Shown: positions 31,101 through 46,100 of the stretch, in pieces
How positions within the stretch are numbered: position 1 is the first letter of the stretch
Layout of the letters: every line of letters begins with the position of its first letter
NCBI GenBank assembly: GCA_030620095.1
Contig: JAUTXW010002483.1
Coordinates: 310,001-374,000, forward strand
Direction of reading: 5' to 3'
Source of the DNA: Kuschelorhynchus macadamiae
Lineage: Eukaryota > Arthropoda > Insecta > Coleoptera > Curculionidae
Length of the DNA: 64,000 nucleotides
Notes under the pieces: model-generated
What the model was told of the DNA's origin: nothing
What the model saw: only the letters and a program-made list of their open reading frames with translations
The model's database searches: none
Position numbers and translations under genes: made by a program

Positions 31101-34100
31101 TACAAACAAACAAACAAACAAACGAAAGTATGCTTTATTGCCGCAGAAAAATTTTACAATTTTATGGACAAAGCTAAATATACCTAAAAATAAGACATAT
31201 CAAAACATTAATCGAAAATAATTTCGACAGGTCAGTGCTTTTTTTTTAAAATGTAAATTATCAATTTACCAAATCGTAAAACACACGTTAGAATATAACA
31301 AAACATTGCAAACAGTAAATGAATCATGATAACCTTATAAAAGTAAACAAACACACATGTACGAGGTGAATAATTTCGATGACATTGAAATCAAAATTGC
31401 AACTATGCGACCTTAAACTCTATGTTATTATAGTTATACAAATAATTGTGATGTTAAACAGAAGGTATATTGAACTAGTGTAGAATGTAGGATACAAAAA
31501 GAATTAAATTGTTTTTAATCCAATACCTAATAAAAATATTTAAGTTTTAAGTGAATGTTCGACAGTTCTTTTCCCTATATAATGATTTACAAAATTCTAT
31601 GCTACGAGTTAGGACATGACTCACAAAAGATTTAAGTAAACAAGCGAGTTTAGTGACAATTTAAAGAGACTTACTCACTGAAAAAAAAAATCATTAACGC
31701 TGTAAAATGGTCTCTCAATGAGGTATGCTTTGGTGTTTTTTCGAAATTGTGCAAGCATAGGGATAGATTTTAAATGTACTGGCAGATTGTTGTAAAGTTT
31801 TATGGCGTTGTAAATAATTGATTTTTTTATTAATTCTGTGGAAGGAATGGGAAGATAAATATCATGCCTAGAGTTTCTGGTAGGGTATACATGTTGTGGC
31901 CTTTCTGGGAGGGTGTTTATATGTTTTCTCAGCAAACATACCGTTTCCAAAATAAATAATGCAGGAAGTGTTAATATTTCATGTTTTTTGAAATAGTATT
32001 GGCAGTGAGCTCTATTATTTAGACCAAACAAATAACGAATGGCTCTCTTTTGAAGCATAAAAATACTACGAAATTGCTCGGTGGTACAGCAGCCCCAAAA
32101 GGGAAGGTCATAGCGGAGGTGGGATTCAAATAAAGAGAAATAAGTAAGTCTGGCAGAAGGAACGTCTAGTTCTTTTGAAATTGATCGAATGGCGAAGCAG
32201 GCGGTAGAAAGTTTTTTAGTTAAGGTGTCAATATGATTAGACCATTTTAGGTTGCTATTTATATTTAAACCCAGGAATTTAACCGACTCTACGTATTCAA
32301 TATTGCTGTTATGTACCTGAAGTGGTTGTAAAGTTCCCTTATAAGATAACGCCACCGTTTAATCGACGTTAAAACAAAGCATATTGGAATCGGACCAAGC
32401 CTTAATTATAACCAAGTCTTTGGAGATACTAGAGTGTAAAGACGTTGTATCAAAATCACTCCATGTTATGCTTGTGTCATCAGCAAAAAGGGAGATTCTT
32501 CCATTAATTTTAAGGTTCGTGATATCATTAATGTATAACAAAAAAAGAATAGGTCCCAAGACTGAACCTTCAGGGACTCCACTTGTAATCAACTTACAAT
32601 CAGAATCGGAACCATTAGCCCTTACAAGTTGTTGCCTTTTTCCAAGATAAGATTTGAACCAATTTAAAGAAGTACCACGAATTCCATAAAAATTTAGTTT
32701 GTTTATCAGAATTTCATGACTAACACAATCAAAGGCTTTCGCATAGTCACAAAAAACTGAGGCAGTTGGGTGGTTGTTATTGAGAGATAAGTAGACGCCT
32801 CTAAGCAACGTGAACATGGCGTCATTGGTGCACTTGTTGGGTAGAAATCCGAACTGCTCCGGGGATATTATCTGATGTTTCAGGAGAAATGGCATAAGAC
32901 GGTTCTTCAGTAGCCTTTCGATGATTTTTGATAGCACTGGTAGTAATGCAATTGGGCGATAGTTGCAAGAGTTAGTTTTTTCGCCGCCTTTATGAAGTGG
33001 AATAATTATAGCTGTTTTAAGGCAATCAGGGAATACACCTTTTATAAAGGACTCATTTATTAATGTTGTAAGGGCCTCTATGACTGGGAGTGGCAAGTTC
33101 AGGAATATTCTAATTGATAGGCCATCAGTGCTACACGAAGATTTACTTTTGATATTATGTATTACCTTCAATAGTTCAGTGTTGCTAACGGGACTTAAGA
33201 AAAAGCTATCAGCTAAATTTTTTGAAGGAGGGAGAAACGAAAGAGGGTCCAAACTTGGCGAGATACTAGAGGTAACATTTTTGCTTACATTAATAAAATA
33301 ATCATTTAGATCATTAGCCCCTGGCAAGATCTGAGTCACAGGGTTTGATTTGTTTCTGAGGTTATTGATGATGGACCAGGTTTCTTTCGAAACGTTATTA
33401 GAGTTTGTTAGACGTTTTCGGTAGTGTAATTTTTTTGCTGACTTAATAAGAGTAGTGTAGATCCTCCTATAATTAGAGATATAGTCGAGAATAAGAAAGG
33501 AGTCGGTGAATTTTTTTATATATGAGAGCGAGCGCATATTTTTAGCAGAAATTCGTATTCCTTTCGTGGTCCACGGTTTATGCCGCTTAGGTTTGATATT
33601 CTTAAGCGGGAAGGCCTTGTTAAAAGCACTTAAAGTTTTATTTAAAAAAGTTCTGAAGTTTGTGTTGACATTATCAGATTCAAAATTCCAATTGGTGTTA
33701 AAGCAAATATTATGAAATACTGAGAAATTTGCGGCCGAGAAAATTCTGCCCCGATGGCGAGATCTTGGTAAGGGCCTAATAGGTAAACTAAACCTGGAAA
33801 TTACCGCCTCGTGATCGGAAAGACCTGAGTTATAGACCTGTGATTGCACCTCTGATGGAGAAAAATCAGACGCCATGTAATCGATGATAGAAGAATAGGA
33901 ATATAATCTCAAGCAAAAAAGTATGTAATTGGTTGAGGAATACAATGCTTATATTGTTAACGTACCTCAATTATGGAAATCTAAGAGGAAACGGCATTTA
34001 CACCTTTGTGTTGCTATTATTTCCCCTTGCGGCCAACTTTCGAAGTTTTTTTCAGCAATTTCTCTTGACCGATTTACCTATAAATATTTTTTTTCTTAAG

Positions 34101-37100
34101 TTCTTTCATTAGCGGTTCTCGAACTACAGTCGACATCCTCTATTATTCTACCACCCTGTACAGCGGCGTGCATGTAATTAGATTAAATATGACAGGTATT
34201 TTTGAATGGGTGCGAATAGGTTTCTCAAGCAAAATTCTTATGGGTTGCTGACGAGGGCGCTTATTTTTATTTTATTTTTCAGGGCTAAGAGGAATAAATT
34301 AGAAATTGCTTGCGACTGATTCGCAGTGTTTACTATTACCGATTGATATTTCCATAGAGTATTATAAGTATAAAAAAGTTATAAATATTCCACTTACTTA
34401 CGCTCGTAATGATGTTGTAGTCCAGCCATAAGTACCCGATAGATACTGAGTCTATGCTTCTTATAATACTGACGATCTCTAGCACTGTACTTTGCAATTC
34501 TTATATTGTAGCTCACACCTCTAAAGAAGATTCTAAAAAATATGAACATCCAATTAGATTAAAGACTGTTAATATATAGTTCTCTAAATAAAGTTACTGA
34601 AAATAGCGTATCAATAACTAACCCAATCTTGTATGTACAACATCAAGACTGAAGGGTGAAGAATCTATATAACATATGACCATTTAGATATGAAAGAAGC
34701 AAAGAGAGAAATAGTAATAGAGCTCATGGTGAGAAAAAGTTTACCGGTAATTGAGTTTAAAAAGAACACCTGTCGGAGAAACCTACTAGGTGGACCACTG
34801 TATCCTAGACGAAGAACGTACTTCATTGGACAAGAAAGCAACGGTAGGGAACATCATTTGTGTAGGTCAAGATGAGCTTTGCCGCCCACTTTATAGAATG
34901 AGAGAGAATAGAGAGAAATGGGCGCTGTCTGTATGACATATCGGTGGGGGTAATAAATACTGATGAATAAAAAAGGGTCGTTTCTTTTCTGTTTACTATC
35001 ATGACTTAATGAATTCTTTGTTGAGGCAAAATAATTACATTAATGACTACAAAAAAGGTAATTTCCCTGAGGAGCAATAATAATCCTAACGTCTCACCGT
35101 CCCCTTCCTGACGGCGCTCATGTAGGAAGAGAACCCACAGTAATAAGAGTGTTACAAATTCGATGGTATACCATATAAGCCATTTTTCCTCATCTACAAG
35201 TTGGAGCATTCAGATTTAAAATCTGACGTTTCATCTTCGAGGTTTCATCATCAACTTAATTTTTTTAAATATTTACCCAAGTTTTTCATTTCATTTTTGA
35301 GAAGCCCTTGACCTTTCAAAACCAATGCTGTATTGCATTCATGCATTTATAGCTTTTAAAATTCTCCTTTGAGAATTTGGCAAGATTCTGGTTTTTCGTC
35401 TCTCTCTTGAAAACCATTTAAAATTGTCCAGTGGTATTAATTTAAAACTCAAAAAAGGTCTGCAATAATCTCGACTTTAGACATATATCGGATTGCTCGT
35501 TTTTGTATAACAAATGTATAGTTCAGTAGATAGTTAGGGCAGCTTCCCCAGAAACACAAGCCAAATGGGACTTTATCAAAGCATGATATACACTCTTTGC
35601 CACCGATATATCTTCACATTTAAAATATGTTTTTCATATTTAAGCTTATTATCTAAAATATAGAGTCCGAAAAACTTGTTGACATTTAAAGTACCTATTG
35701 GTAGGTCATTCATTTCAACATCATCGATTGAACATTTATAAGATATAAGATTTGTCTTTGGTATGTTCAGAGAAACTGAATTGAATTACACCAGTCTTTT
35801 ATTTGATCCAAATCCCCTCTAACAATTTTCTCCGATTGGTATGGGATCACTGTGGTGCCATAGGAACTTTTTGTTAAAATCGCCCAATTTATCATCTGTT
35901 TAAATATTTGTAACACCCTGTACACAAAAATACTAATTTTGTATTAACTACACACTAACAACCGAAAATATTTTATATTTTGTAATTTTCTCTACCTTTT
36001 AAAAATAGACCTATATTTTAGGGTGGCAGAATATGAGGAAAGGCCCTGTACATTGACACTTACCTAGGATTTTCGAACTGAAGCCGGTTATAGTGACGGT
36101 CCATAATGTTCTGAATAATGCGATGGGCGAATAAGTGATGAGCGTGATTCTCGGAAACCATCATTACCATGATGTTATCCACTAGTTCTTCTGGTATTGA
36201 ATCGGCGAAACGTTCTGTGTGATATCGAAGGGCCGCGTATTCACCGATACTTCCAAATTCCAGCAATGCGTCGTCTTCCATGTCACGAAGTGTTATTTTT
36301 TTTACGATCACAACTAGCTACAAAATATATGAAAAGTCACTCTGTAGTTACAAATACAGATTACAAAGTTTTAAATAAGGTTCTTGAGTGATTTTTTATC
36401 TATGAGCAGATTACGCGGTTGCAAAATACAGGATTTAAATTAGGTTAACACATTGCAAAATCGGGATACTCTGGGAATAAGGGAGCGAACAAAGTGGGAG
36501 GTTCTTGGCATTTGCGATTGGGTGGTTAAGGGTTGCATGTGGGTCGATCCTCGTGTCTCCCTAACAGGAATTACTAAGGTAGGCATAATGGATGATAATT
36601 TATTAAAACAGAATTCGAAGCACTATCTGTAAAAGAGAGAAACATCGCCTACAAATCGATGATGCTCCAATGCAAACTTCCTTGTAATGTTTTATTTATT
36701 TATAACTGACCCGTAATCAGTGATGAACTACTGGTATCAGTACCTAAAATTTACAATATTAGTATACAAATAATGTGTATTTAGGTACATAGGCAATTAT
36801 CCAGTTTATCACAAAGCATTTTTACAGACTTTATAATTATTGTCTTATTACACATTTTTACTCTTTATATACAAATTATGTACTATTTCCTATATCATTT
36901 AACTTTTAACACCTATTTATTAATTTATTTTCATATCTAATATTATAGTTATTCTTTTATCTCTTTAATTTCCAGATTTGTTTTTATCATATTATGTTGG
37001 ATTCAATAAATAAATTTGGCTTCTTCAAGTATTTTAATTTTTTTATATCTAAGTATGAAAGTGGAAGTATTTTGATATAGTTGCTTAGTCGGTGTCAAAG

Positions 37101-40100
37101 AATCAAATTTATATAATACTTTTACTGCTTTATTTCGCATTCTTTATAATGTATTTATTAAGTAAATGGGTGTATTTCCACAACAAGGAATTAGGTATTG
37201 TAAGTGAAACAACATAAAAGAGTAGTAAATAGATTTTCCTATTTTATCATTGAGTAGTTCCGTACACCTTCTTATAGCTCCCAGTATTGGAACAATATTT
37301 TTAATAATGCTGTCTATAATATGTGCCCCCAACTTAGATTGTTTGTCAGAATGAGACCTCAATATTTGCATTCAACCACTTCTTTGAGCCTGATCCCATT
37401 TAAAATCACCTCAATATCACAATCTGGCTAATGTTTAATCAACATATAAATTGTTTTATCCGCATATACAGGTAACTTATTGTAATTTGACCACTTGTAG
37501 TACAGTTCTAAGTCACTATTTATATTTCATTGAAGTCCAGTACTGTCTTTAGCAGAGAGTACTAAAACAGTATCATCTGCAAAATACTTGGCCTTCAATC
37601 CCAGATACTTTAGATTATGTACATACAAAAGATATTGCAATGGGTCTAATACTGAGCCCTGAGCTACTCCAATTTCCAGTCTTGTTTCATCACTTTTTCA
37701 CTTATATATTACTGTATACTGCTTTCTATCTGTATAATATGTTTTCTTTTAATCGTAAGCAGATTCTCGGATTACCAGCTTCTCTAATTTTGCCAAGAGC
37801 AGATCAATGTCCACCGTGTCAAAAGCTTTTTGCAGGTCAATAAAGATAGCTATAACACATTTGTTTTTGCCTATTTCGGTTGAAATATATTCTCGCATGT
37901 CTGTTGCAAACCATATTGATAGGACTTAAACTTATTTTTTTTTGTTTTAATTATCAATCAAGCAAATAACTCTTTTTTGGACAGAGTCAATGATATTAAT
38001 GATTGAAGGAGAGACTCTGCTCCCCATATATGTGAGCAACACTTAAGGCAGGGTCTGATTTCCGAAGCGTAAAGGCTAATCAAGTTGGCAAAAAAGTATT
38101 TTCGAGCACAGAAAAGAAAACTCAAATTCTTCGAGGCTGCTAAGGCAATTGAGGTGATTTTTATCATGCCAGCCAAAATCTTTCTGAAAAGTGATTAATT
38201 TTTGATTATTCATTTGATTGGGGTGGGTGTTAGCAGATAATTTGTGAGACATTAAACATGATTGTGTCTCAGTGGCTTTAAATTGGACAAGAATCTTTAC
38301 TCATCATCTACTATTTTATTGAGGTCCCCTATTAACTTTAACAGGTTTACGAAATTTTTTGTTGTAGTGAAATGTACTATCGTCAGCATAACTTTGAATA
38401 GGACTGCTGATAGAAGAAAGAAGTTCATTGATGTGCAGGAGGAATAGTATAGGTGCCAACACTGCATCCTGTGGAATGCTTGCGTTGACTTGGTGAAAGT
38501 TTGATAAATGGCCATCAACCGCTATAGAAATATTACTGTTGGAAAGAAACTATAGCAATCCAATTACAAGTTTTAAAGCAAGACGACAGGCAGGAAGTTT
38601 GTTAGAAGTGCATCATGCCAGACTTGAGCAAATATTTCGGATATGTCGAAGGCAATAATCAAGCTTCACCGAAGAATTCGATGGGCTTGTTCCAGTTCTG
38701 GATTGTGAAGGTAAGAAGATCTAGTGTGAAGCCTCTGTCGTGGAAACCGTATTACCTGTGATGGATAATATTTTACCTTTCAAGAGAATTTAAAAGATTA
38801 GTACGGATATACTTCTCCATTATCTTACATCACTAGGAGTAGAGATATGGGTCTCTAGTCAGAGGGAAGAGTTTATTGCCCGATTTTCATAGGTTTGTAG
38901 ACACCTCCCCATTTATACCCATGATCATCATACCCAATGTCTCGATTTTCGGTCGAAGTGATACATAATAAAAAAATCACGTGCCACACAACACTGACTG
39001 GAGCTCTCCCTTTAATCCAAGAACGTTGCCAAAATTAATTCCGGGTAAAGTGTTTGTATCTTGCTGCTGTTGTTCGACAAAGTATTTATATTAATATGTT
39101 TTGTGTTCTATAATGTTGCGAACTCCTTTGAATTGTGGTTCCCTATTAAAAAGAAAGTATTGTAATGGTGCAAAAATCGTCCTTCCAGGTTTTTACCGTA
39201 CATATGTTTTAGGGTCCCTAAAGGCAAAACACACATTTTCTCAATTCCGTCGGTCTGTCTGTCTATCAATTTGGAGCATAGCTAAAAAACTATTTACTCG
39301 AATGACTTCAAATTTTGGTCATAAATCAAGGGTCGTAAGGGAATGAAACAGTTACATTATGGTAATTTTTTTTGCTTCGTCTACCTTATACCTACTATCA
39401 AACCAAACATTTACCATGCTCATTAAATCGACGTTGCTCAAATTCTTAGTGATATTCCTCAAACAAATGTTGAGACCGCGCCTCATGGGTCCGTAGTTGA
39501 ACACGTCCTCCGGTTTTGGAACCACGCTCTTCCTCAACATAATGAGGAACCTCCTGATCATGTCGACGGACATGTGACTCCATTTGATGTTGCCCAGCAC
39601 TTCGTAGAGCACTTTAATAAGCATCCTCGGTTCTACTTCCGATGTTAGAGAGGCTTGTTCCGCTGTAGCTGTAAAAATAAAAGGGTTTTGAAAGCAGCCC
39701 AAACATCCTCTTCATATACCAGACACGCCACGATTCTCACCGCCCCCCTCTGAAGCTCAGACACTCTATGACTAATAGCAGAGTGACCCCAGGCAAGAAT
39801 GCCAAACCGAGTTGTTCAAAATCAATACAAAACTCATTTCATCATCTATATGAATCATTTTTCTCCAAAAACGCTGCCAGTGGTTTAAATGGTTGTTGGT
39901 CTTTTTGTAATATTTTCAGCCCGTTCCTTGCAAGCCCTTAGTTTGTAGGCACTCCAACCTATTTTTCAAATGGCAACCTAGGTCATGAGGAAACTCTATG
40001 AGAAGGTCTTCTAAAACTGAAGCCGATCCTACAACAAATTAGCTGCTCATTTCGTTACAAAAAAAGAGGTCACATAAGTTTTTTAATTAAAATTAATGTG

Positions 40101-43100
40101 GTCTGTGGTAAATATTACCAACCACACTTCGAATACTTTCCGCTGGTATATTAGCAACCTCCATTCTTATTCTATCTTTTAGGTCCTCAACGCTGCCACC
40201 ATAGAAAGAAATCCAATGGTGTAAGGTTCGGAGGCTTTGGTGGTCATTCAATGGGACCCCGTCAACCTATCCACCGATTTAGAAAAAATTCGTCCAAGTA
40301 CCATCGAACATTTATACCAAAATGCGGTGGTGCGCCATCTTGTTGAAAGCAAGAAGAAAAATGATTAAATTTTTTTTTGCTAAATCTTTTTAAAATTATT
40401 TAAAACGTGTCAAAAATTTCTGGCGGCCTGTTAATTTATGGGATAACTTTCGAGAAAATTGAGCTATCGAGTTGAAATTTGGAACACAGGGAGTGGTCTC
40501 TAATAAAACGGTTCATATTGTTTTTGGGCAAAATCGGCTGATGGATAGGGTTTGAAACAGCGGATTAATTGGATTTATATAGCCTAAAACAATCAGAACC
40601 AATTTCTTTCTCTAATTTCCTGTGAATTGATATCCGAGCAATAAATTAATTGTGAGATTATATGCCTCGATAACGTATTGGTGCAGATTATTTTTACCAA
40701 AAAAAACTAGACAAATGCATTGGTGCGGATTGTCTATGAACTCTTTCTCAAGGCTACAGCAAACAATAGGCGTATTTCGGTATTCTTTCGCATCTATATT
40801 AGATTAATTTGTGCTAATGGGTTGCAGGCATATAGAGGGCACTGGTTAATCGGGCAGTATAGATTGGCATACAAAAGCAAATAACAATAAAAAATTGAAA
40901 CAAAATATTTCTTGTAGTTAATGTGACCAGCGACAATTTAGTTTTGTGGACATCCCTCGTATTTTTACACTTACATAGAATATCTTCAAGGGCCTCTTCT
41001 ATGTCCGTATACAGGTATAGTAGTTCACATATCATTTCGGTCAGGCGGAATTCTATCGTCCACAGCCTCCCCTCCTTGTAAAAGATTATCAGGGAATTCA
41101 GGACTATGCGATACGCCGATTTCGGTAATAGTCGTATCAATTTGTTGTAAACGTCCATGCAATCCTGTGCCTTTCTCCTAAGTATAAAAACAAATATTAT
41201 AACAGATAATGATATTTATAATATTGATACTTGTGACTATAGTTTATTAGAAATACAATACGGACATTGAGGCACAAACACTACAAAGGAGCTGCCATTA
41301 AGCCGAAATTAAAAATTAACCTTATAATAATAATAATAATCATTAGTCGATTTTTTTAGAATTACCCCACAGTAAAATTTTATATTCTAAATTCCGAAAT
41401 TTTTTCAGATCTAGACTTTTCAGCGTCTTTAGATGCCAAAAAACATGTTCAATTCTCAATTCCTTTTCGGTCTGCCTGTTCGCAGTAGAGCTAAAAAACT
41501 ACTTACTCGATTGGCTTCAAATTTTGGTGAGTATGCCGGAAGAAGATGACGGCTTAGTAAAACGTTTAAAAAAATATTACTAAAAGAACTTGATAAAATG
41601 ATGAAACTCTTATTTACTTTAAATTTGTATGAAAATCAAAAGTTGTATAGGAATGAACTGCTAACATTTTGATATGAATATAAAATATCAAAACAAAATG
41701 GCGGCCTAATAAAATGCTTTCCTTGAGCCCATTAAGTTTAGAATTTACGTTCTGTAAATGCAGCAAAATTCCTCAAAATTGTCGTTAATTGCAAATAAGT
41801 TGTCAACAGTTTAAGATATGCCTAAAATATTTACATGAAATATATCTAAAATTTTCTAAAAAGGCAATAATATACAGAGTGTTCCATTTAAAAATATGTT
41901 ACTTTGCCATGCCACGAGCCCGCGCAACAACGTTTATACAAAAATATATCCTGCAAATAGTTTCAAGTGAAACCGAAACTTTTATATCAAACATTTTCTT
42001 TTATTTCAAAAATCAAAAAAGTTAAAGGGGGGCATTATAACAAATCACCGTGAACATACATATGTTGTAAGTGTAAATTATATCGAACACGTACTTCCTG
42101 GTCCAGGTTATTATAAGGTTAGTCCCAGTTCTGAATCTCAATTGGAAATGGTGGATGCAACTCATTACCGACCAAACTAGATGAACCACATGATGAGATT
42201 CAACGTAAGACACGTCCATCCTCTCAGTCAAATCTTTAATCATTTCCATTGCTGAAAGTGAACAGAATAACGAGTTTAATTTGTTTGTATGCATTATGGA
42301 ATCCGTCAAAGATCATATCACTAACAACCATTTCTATACAATAAAAAAATGCAGGCAACGGCCATTTTTCTCGTAAACTCTTGAGTCAATCTGCTTGAAA
42401 TTTGGGACGTAGTGGTAAAATAGCTATTTACCTAAAAAGTGTGGAAAATGAACTTTTCCGCACGAAACAGCCGAGTAAATAAGTACATAATTCGTAGCGA
42501 TTTAATAGTTTTTATTAAACTTTAACAAACAATCATATATTTAAAAGTAACCAATTATGTGGAAAAAGGTAGTAAACATCGAGCTATAGAAAACTGTTTA
42601 AAAAAAATTATTCTTTATTGTAATTAACATGGTAGGTAACCGAAAATTGTCAATTATAGGCATTATTAACTAAATTGGGAGCATTTTGATGGTTAGTCTT
42701 TTTGGTGCTGGCAATAATGTTGACACTTTTTCTTCTTAAATTGTCATATTGCTGCTAAATTACTGGTCCACTGTTGTCCGCAATATTATCAATTTCATGT
42801 GCGAAACTTGTAGAAGGCAGGGGCGAACGCGAAGGTGAATTTTCTCCAGTAGAACATAGATAGAACTTGGTTGGCGATGCGTTTTTTGTTCTCTATAGAT
42901 TCGTTCACATATGATTCTTCAACTTTTGTCAACTGCCATCCTCCGAGACGTTTCAAATTAGTAATAACCACTCCAGCGTCAGCCAACACAGCAGCCGAAG
43001 AGCGTTTATAAGTATCCAGTAAAGGTCTCTGGATTTGGAAGTCTTAAAAAAGCAGCCACGTTTGATGGCATCTTATCAAACTTATTAATGAAAACAGTTT

Positions 43101-46100
43101 AAGTAGTACATTTACCTTGTTGAAAATTTACAAAAAAACCTTTGATGCTTCTTGATTGAATTAAATTTTTTTTCTTCAGTTATAATAGCTTCTACTCTGC
43201 TAAGTCTTGCTCTGTGGTATTTTCAGCAGAAACAAATCTTCTTGTTCGACTACGTTTTCACACAACAGATGAGTTAATTCTTCACGCCTCCAGGCTCCAG
43301 CGATTCCAATTAGTGTTGCGACTTAGCTTAGTAAATAAGTATCGTCAGACGCAATGCTTAAACATTTTTGAACGTTTTAGCCTGTTTTGATTTAAAACCT
43401 ACCATTTTCTCTTTTAAATAAGAAATCAATTTAAAATGCGGCTCTTGTAAAGAATTTTACCCATGGAATTTAACAAATTTAAAATATACATTTGAAAGAT
43501 TACCTTTTTTTAAATAATTCCTATACATAAAAATTTATGGATGAGGCACTTTTTCAAATTGTATCCAAAAAAACTAAGATTTCGAAAGGTTGCACTGAAC
43601 TTGTTTTTGGCGTATCACTAAAAACATAATTTTCACAATCTTAATTTATGAACTACGTAAAAGACTGATTATATTATAATGCTTTATAACACAAAAATGA
43701 TTATTTGTAACAATAAGTTGGAAATAATTATTTTATTAAACGTTTTTAAACATAATTACAGCTGCTAAATAAAGAGAGAGAGAGAGTGTCGTCTGTTGGA
43801 CGGAAATCCAGTGTGCTGGGGATGCCACGTTGCCAAGTTTATTTTATATATGATCTATATAAATTATATAAGAAAAAAAAATGCATTTGTGGGTTGTGGA
43901 TCGGTACCAGCCGGAGAACGAAGGCAGTAGGTGGATTGGTACCGGGTTAGCACCAGGTTAGGCGCCGTAGGCGTCATTGTTAAAGCCCTAAAAGATGAAC
44001 AACCGCGCATGGCATCATTGGCGAAAGTCTAACATTCGGCATCGGCCCAGAGGGGCGATGTCGAATGTTAGGCTTCCGCCAGTGATGCACCCGCCTATTG
44101 ATTAGTGTTGACCGCACTAGGTAGATTGGTACCGGGTTAGCACCAGGTTAGGCGCCGTAGGCATCATCATTGGAGCCCTAATATAAAAGGCGAACGACAG
44201 CGAAGTGCATCACTGGCGAAAGTCTAATATTTGCGATCGGCACAGGGGTCCAAACGCGTTACTGTCGGAAGACAAACACGAAAAATTTAAGCTCCATACA
44301 ATAATGTAAGTTTGGCAACAATGCGAGATAGCCTTTCTTCAAATTGTCATATTAACGAATATGGCGCATTGGAATAGAGTGAAAATATCGAATTTCTTTT
44401 TGGTTTTTTTAATAGAAAAAGTGGTTCATCCATTTCTTTTATTTTCTTAAAACAGTTAAATGAAGGTAAACTTTCTATTTTATATTAAAAAATGATCAAA
44501 TTCCGTGGGTTAATTGTTTGCAAGACCCTTAAAATGCCTGCTAATATCAACATTTTTGTTAATTTTTAGCATAGATTTTTATCATTGAGTATTTGGACCA
44601 TATTGTAGAAGGTTTTCTAAGGTTTCTTTACTAATGTTGTTGATTTTCGTGTTGGCGCACCATTTGATGAACTTTTCATATTCCTGATTATATCTGACTT
44701 TGGATTTTTCTGGAAGCAAATCCAAATCTACTTCTTTTGCTGCGTTCATAATATATTCTTGAACCTCGTCTTGCCTGGCCAGGTTGTCAAATTCACTTAA
44801 ATCCTTTGTAATAAAGCAAAATTACGGAAAATACGTACATATAAAAGCAATTAATGACAAATAAATATATCGAAATGTCAGTTTGTTGATTTTTAACAAC
44901 TGACTTTAAGCGTCCTTAGTAACCTGGAAACCTGGTAGTTAACCAAAACGAAATGCGTTAAGTCTGCTACATGCTCTGAGATATGTATCAAAGGCGGTTA
45001 ATTAATAAATTAATAAATAATAAATACATTTTGAAATATTACGTGTGGAAACATTTTCCACACTAGTGCGGGAAAACCAATTTTTCGCATTGATATCTTT
45101 GCGGAAAATTGATTTTTTCGCATGGCTGTAGAAAAAATGGTTTTGCTTTTGTAAGTGTTATTTGCGACTTTGTCAGACCTACCGCTTGTCAGGTATTGAC
45201 CCTATGTTTTGATTTTCTTATGTAACACCATGTATTTTTTTATTTTTTTTCGGATTCCTTGAACAATTAAAAGTATATTTTGATGAAAAAATAATAATGT
45301 TATGAACCCAGCAGGGTCGTAAGAAAAATAAATTACATTTTGTAAAGGAAGCCTTTACCTTATTTTGTGGTGGTTTATTCCAAGTATTAATTAAAAATAG
45401 TTCATTTAAGGGAAACAAAGCAGACTCTAATTCTTACGAGACGAGAATATGGAGATATAGTTTTTAGAGGTGAGGCATGAGGCAACCTTCATGCTGAATG
45501 CTGTACATAATAGGCATATGGATGATAGAAGTAAGAATACAACATCCTCGGAAACTAAAATGTTTGGGCTGGTTTGTTTGGATCGCAAATAATTGAATGG
45601 AAATTTAACAGTGGAAAAATATTTGGACATGCTTCAAAATTTAATTACACCAGAAATTTAAAATTTAACTGTGCCAAATTTTTATAACATTTGGTTTCAA
45701 CCAGATGGAATAATCAAAAATTTGCAAACCGCAGCGAATTTATAAACTTATTAAATGTTTTAAGTAAAAGGAAAGTGAACATCGCTATTTTTTTCATATT
45801 TTTGATTACTCAAAAATATTAATTTTGTTAATTCATTCATCAATGCTCATGAGAGAACATTTATCATAGATCTGAAATGCTTGGATGAAGATAGACCAAG
45901 CATACATATTAAAGCACGTTTTTGCCCCCCTAAAGAAAGCTTTCGGTTCCCAAAAATATATTGCATCAAAAACACTATAAACTGAGAGAAACTCTCTCAG
46001 AGCTAAAATTGTTTTTAGATTCATCATCATATAAAAAAGGCTGTTAAGTTTTGAATATAAAAGAACACATTGACTTCTCCAATTAGTAAGTTGTCGCCAA

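Larger units (their letters stand above)
42438..45135 (-). mobile_element. Crypton (insect type) with palindromic ends and an inner insertion
   Basis: Recombinase fragments at 42795-43400 and 44580-44830 are split by a GC-rich repeat block (43780-44280). A dyad of the form GTGTGGAAAA-n-CTTTTCCGCAC lies at 42438-42463. Similar dyads (GTGTGGAAAC-n-TTTTCCACAC, then TTTTTCGCA with TGCGGAAAA) lie at 45050-45135. It sits in intron 2 of the EFR3-like gene. Confidence 0.55.

Noticed and set aside
34690..34875. Basic 61-codon plus-strand frame
   Set aside because: No family features and no splice signals; likely chance within an intron.
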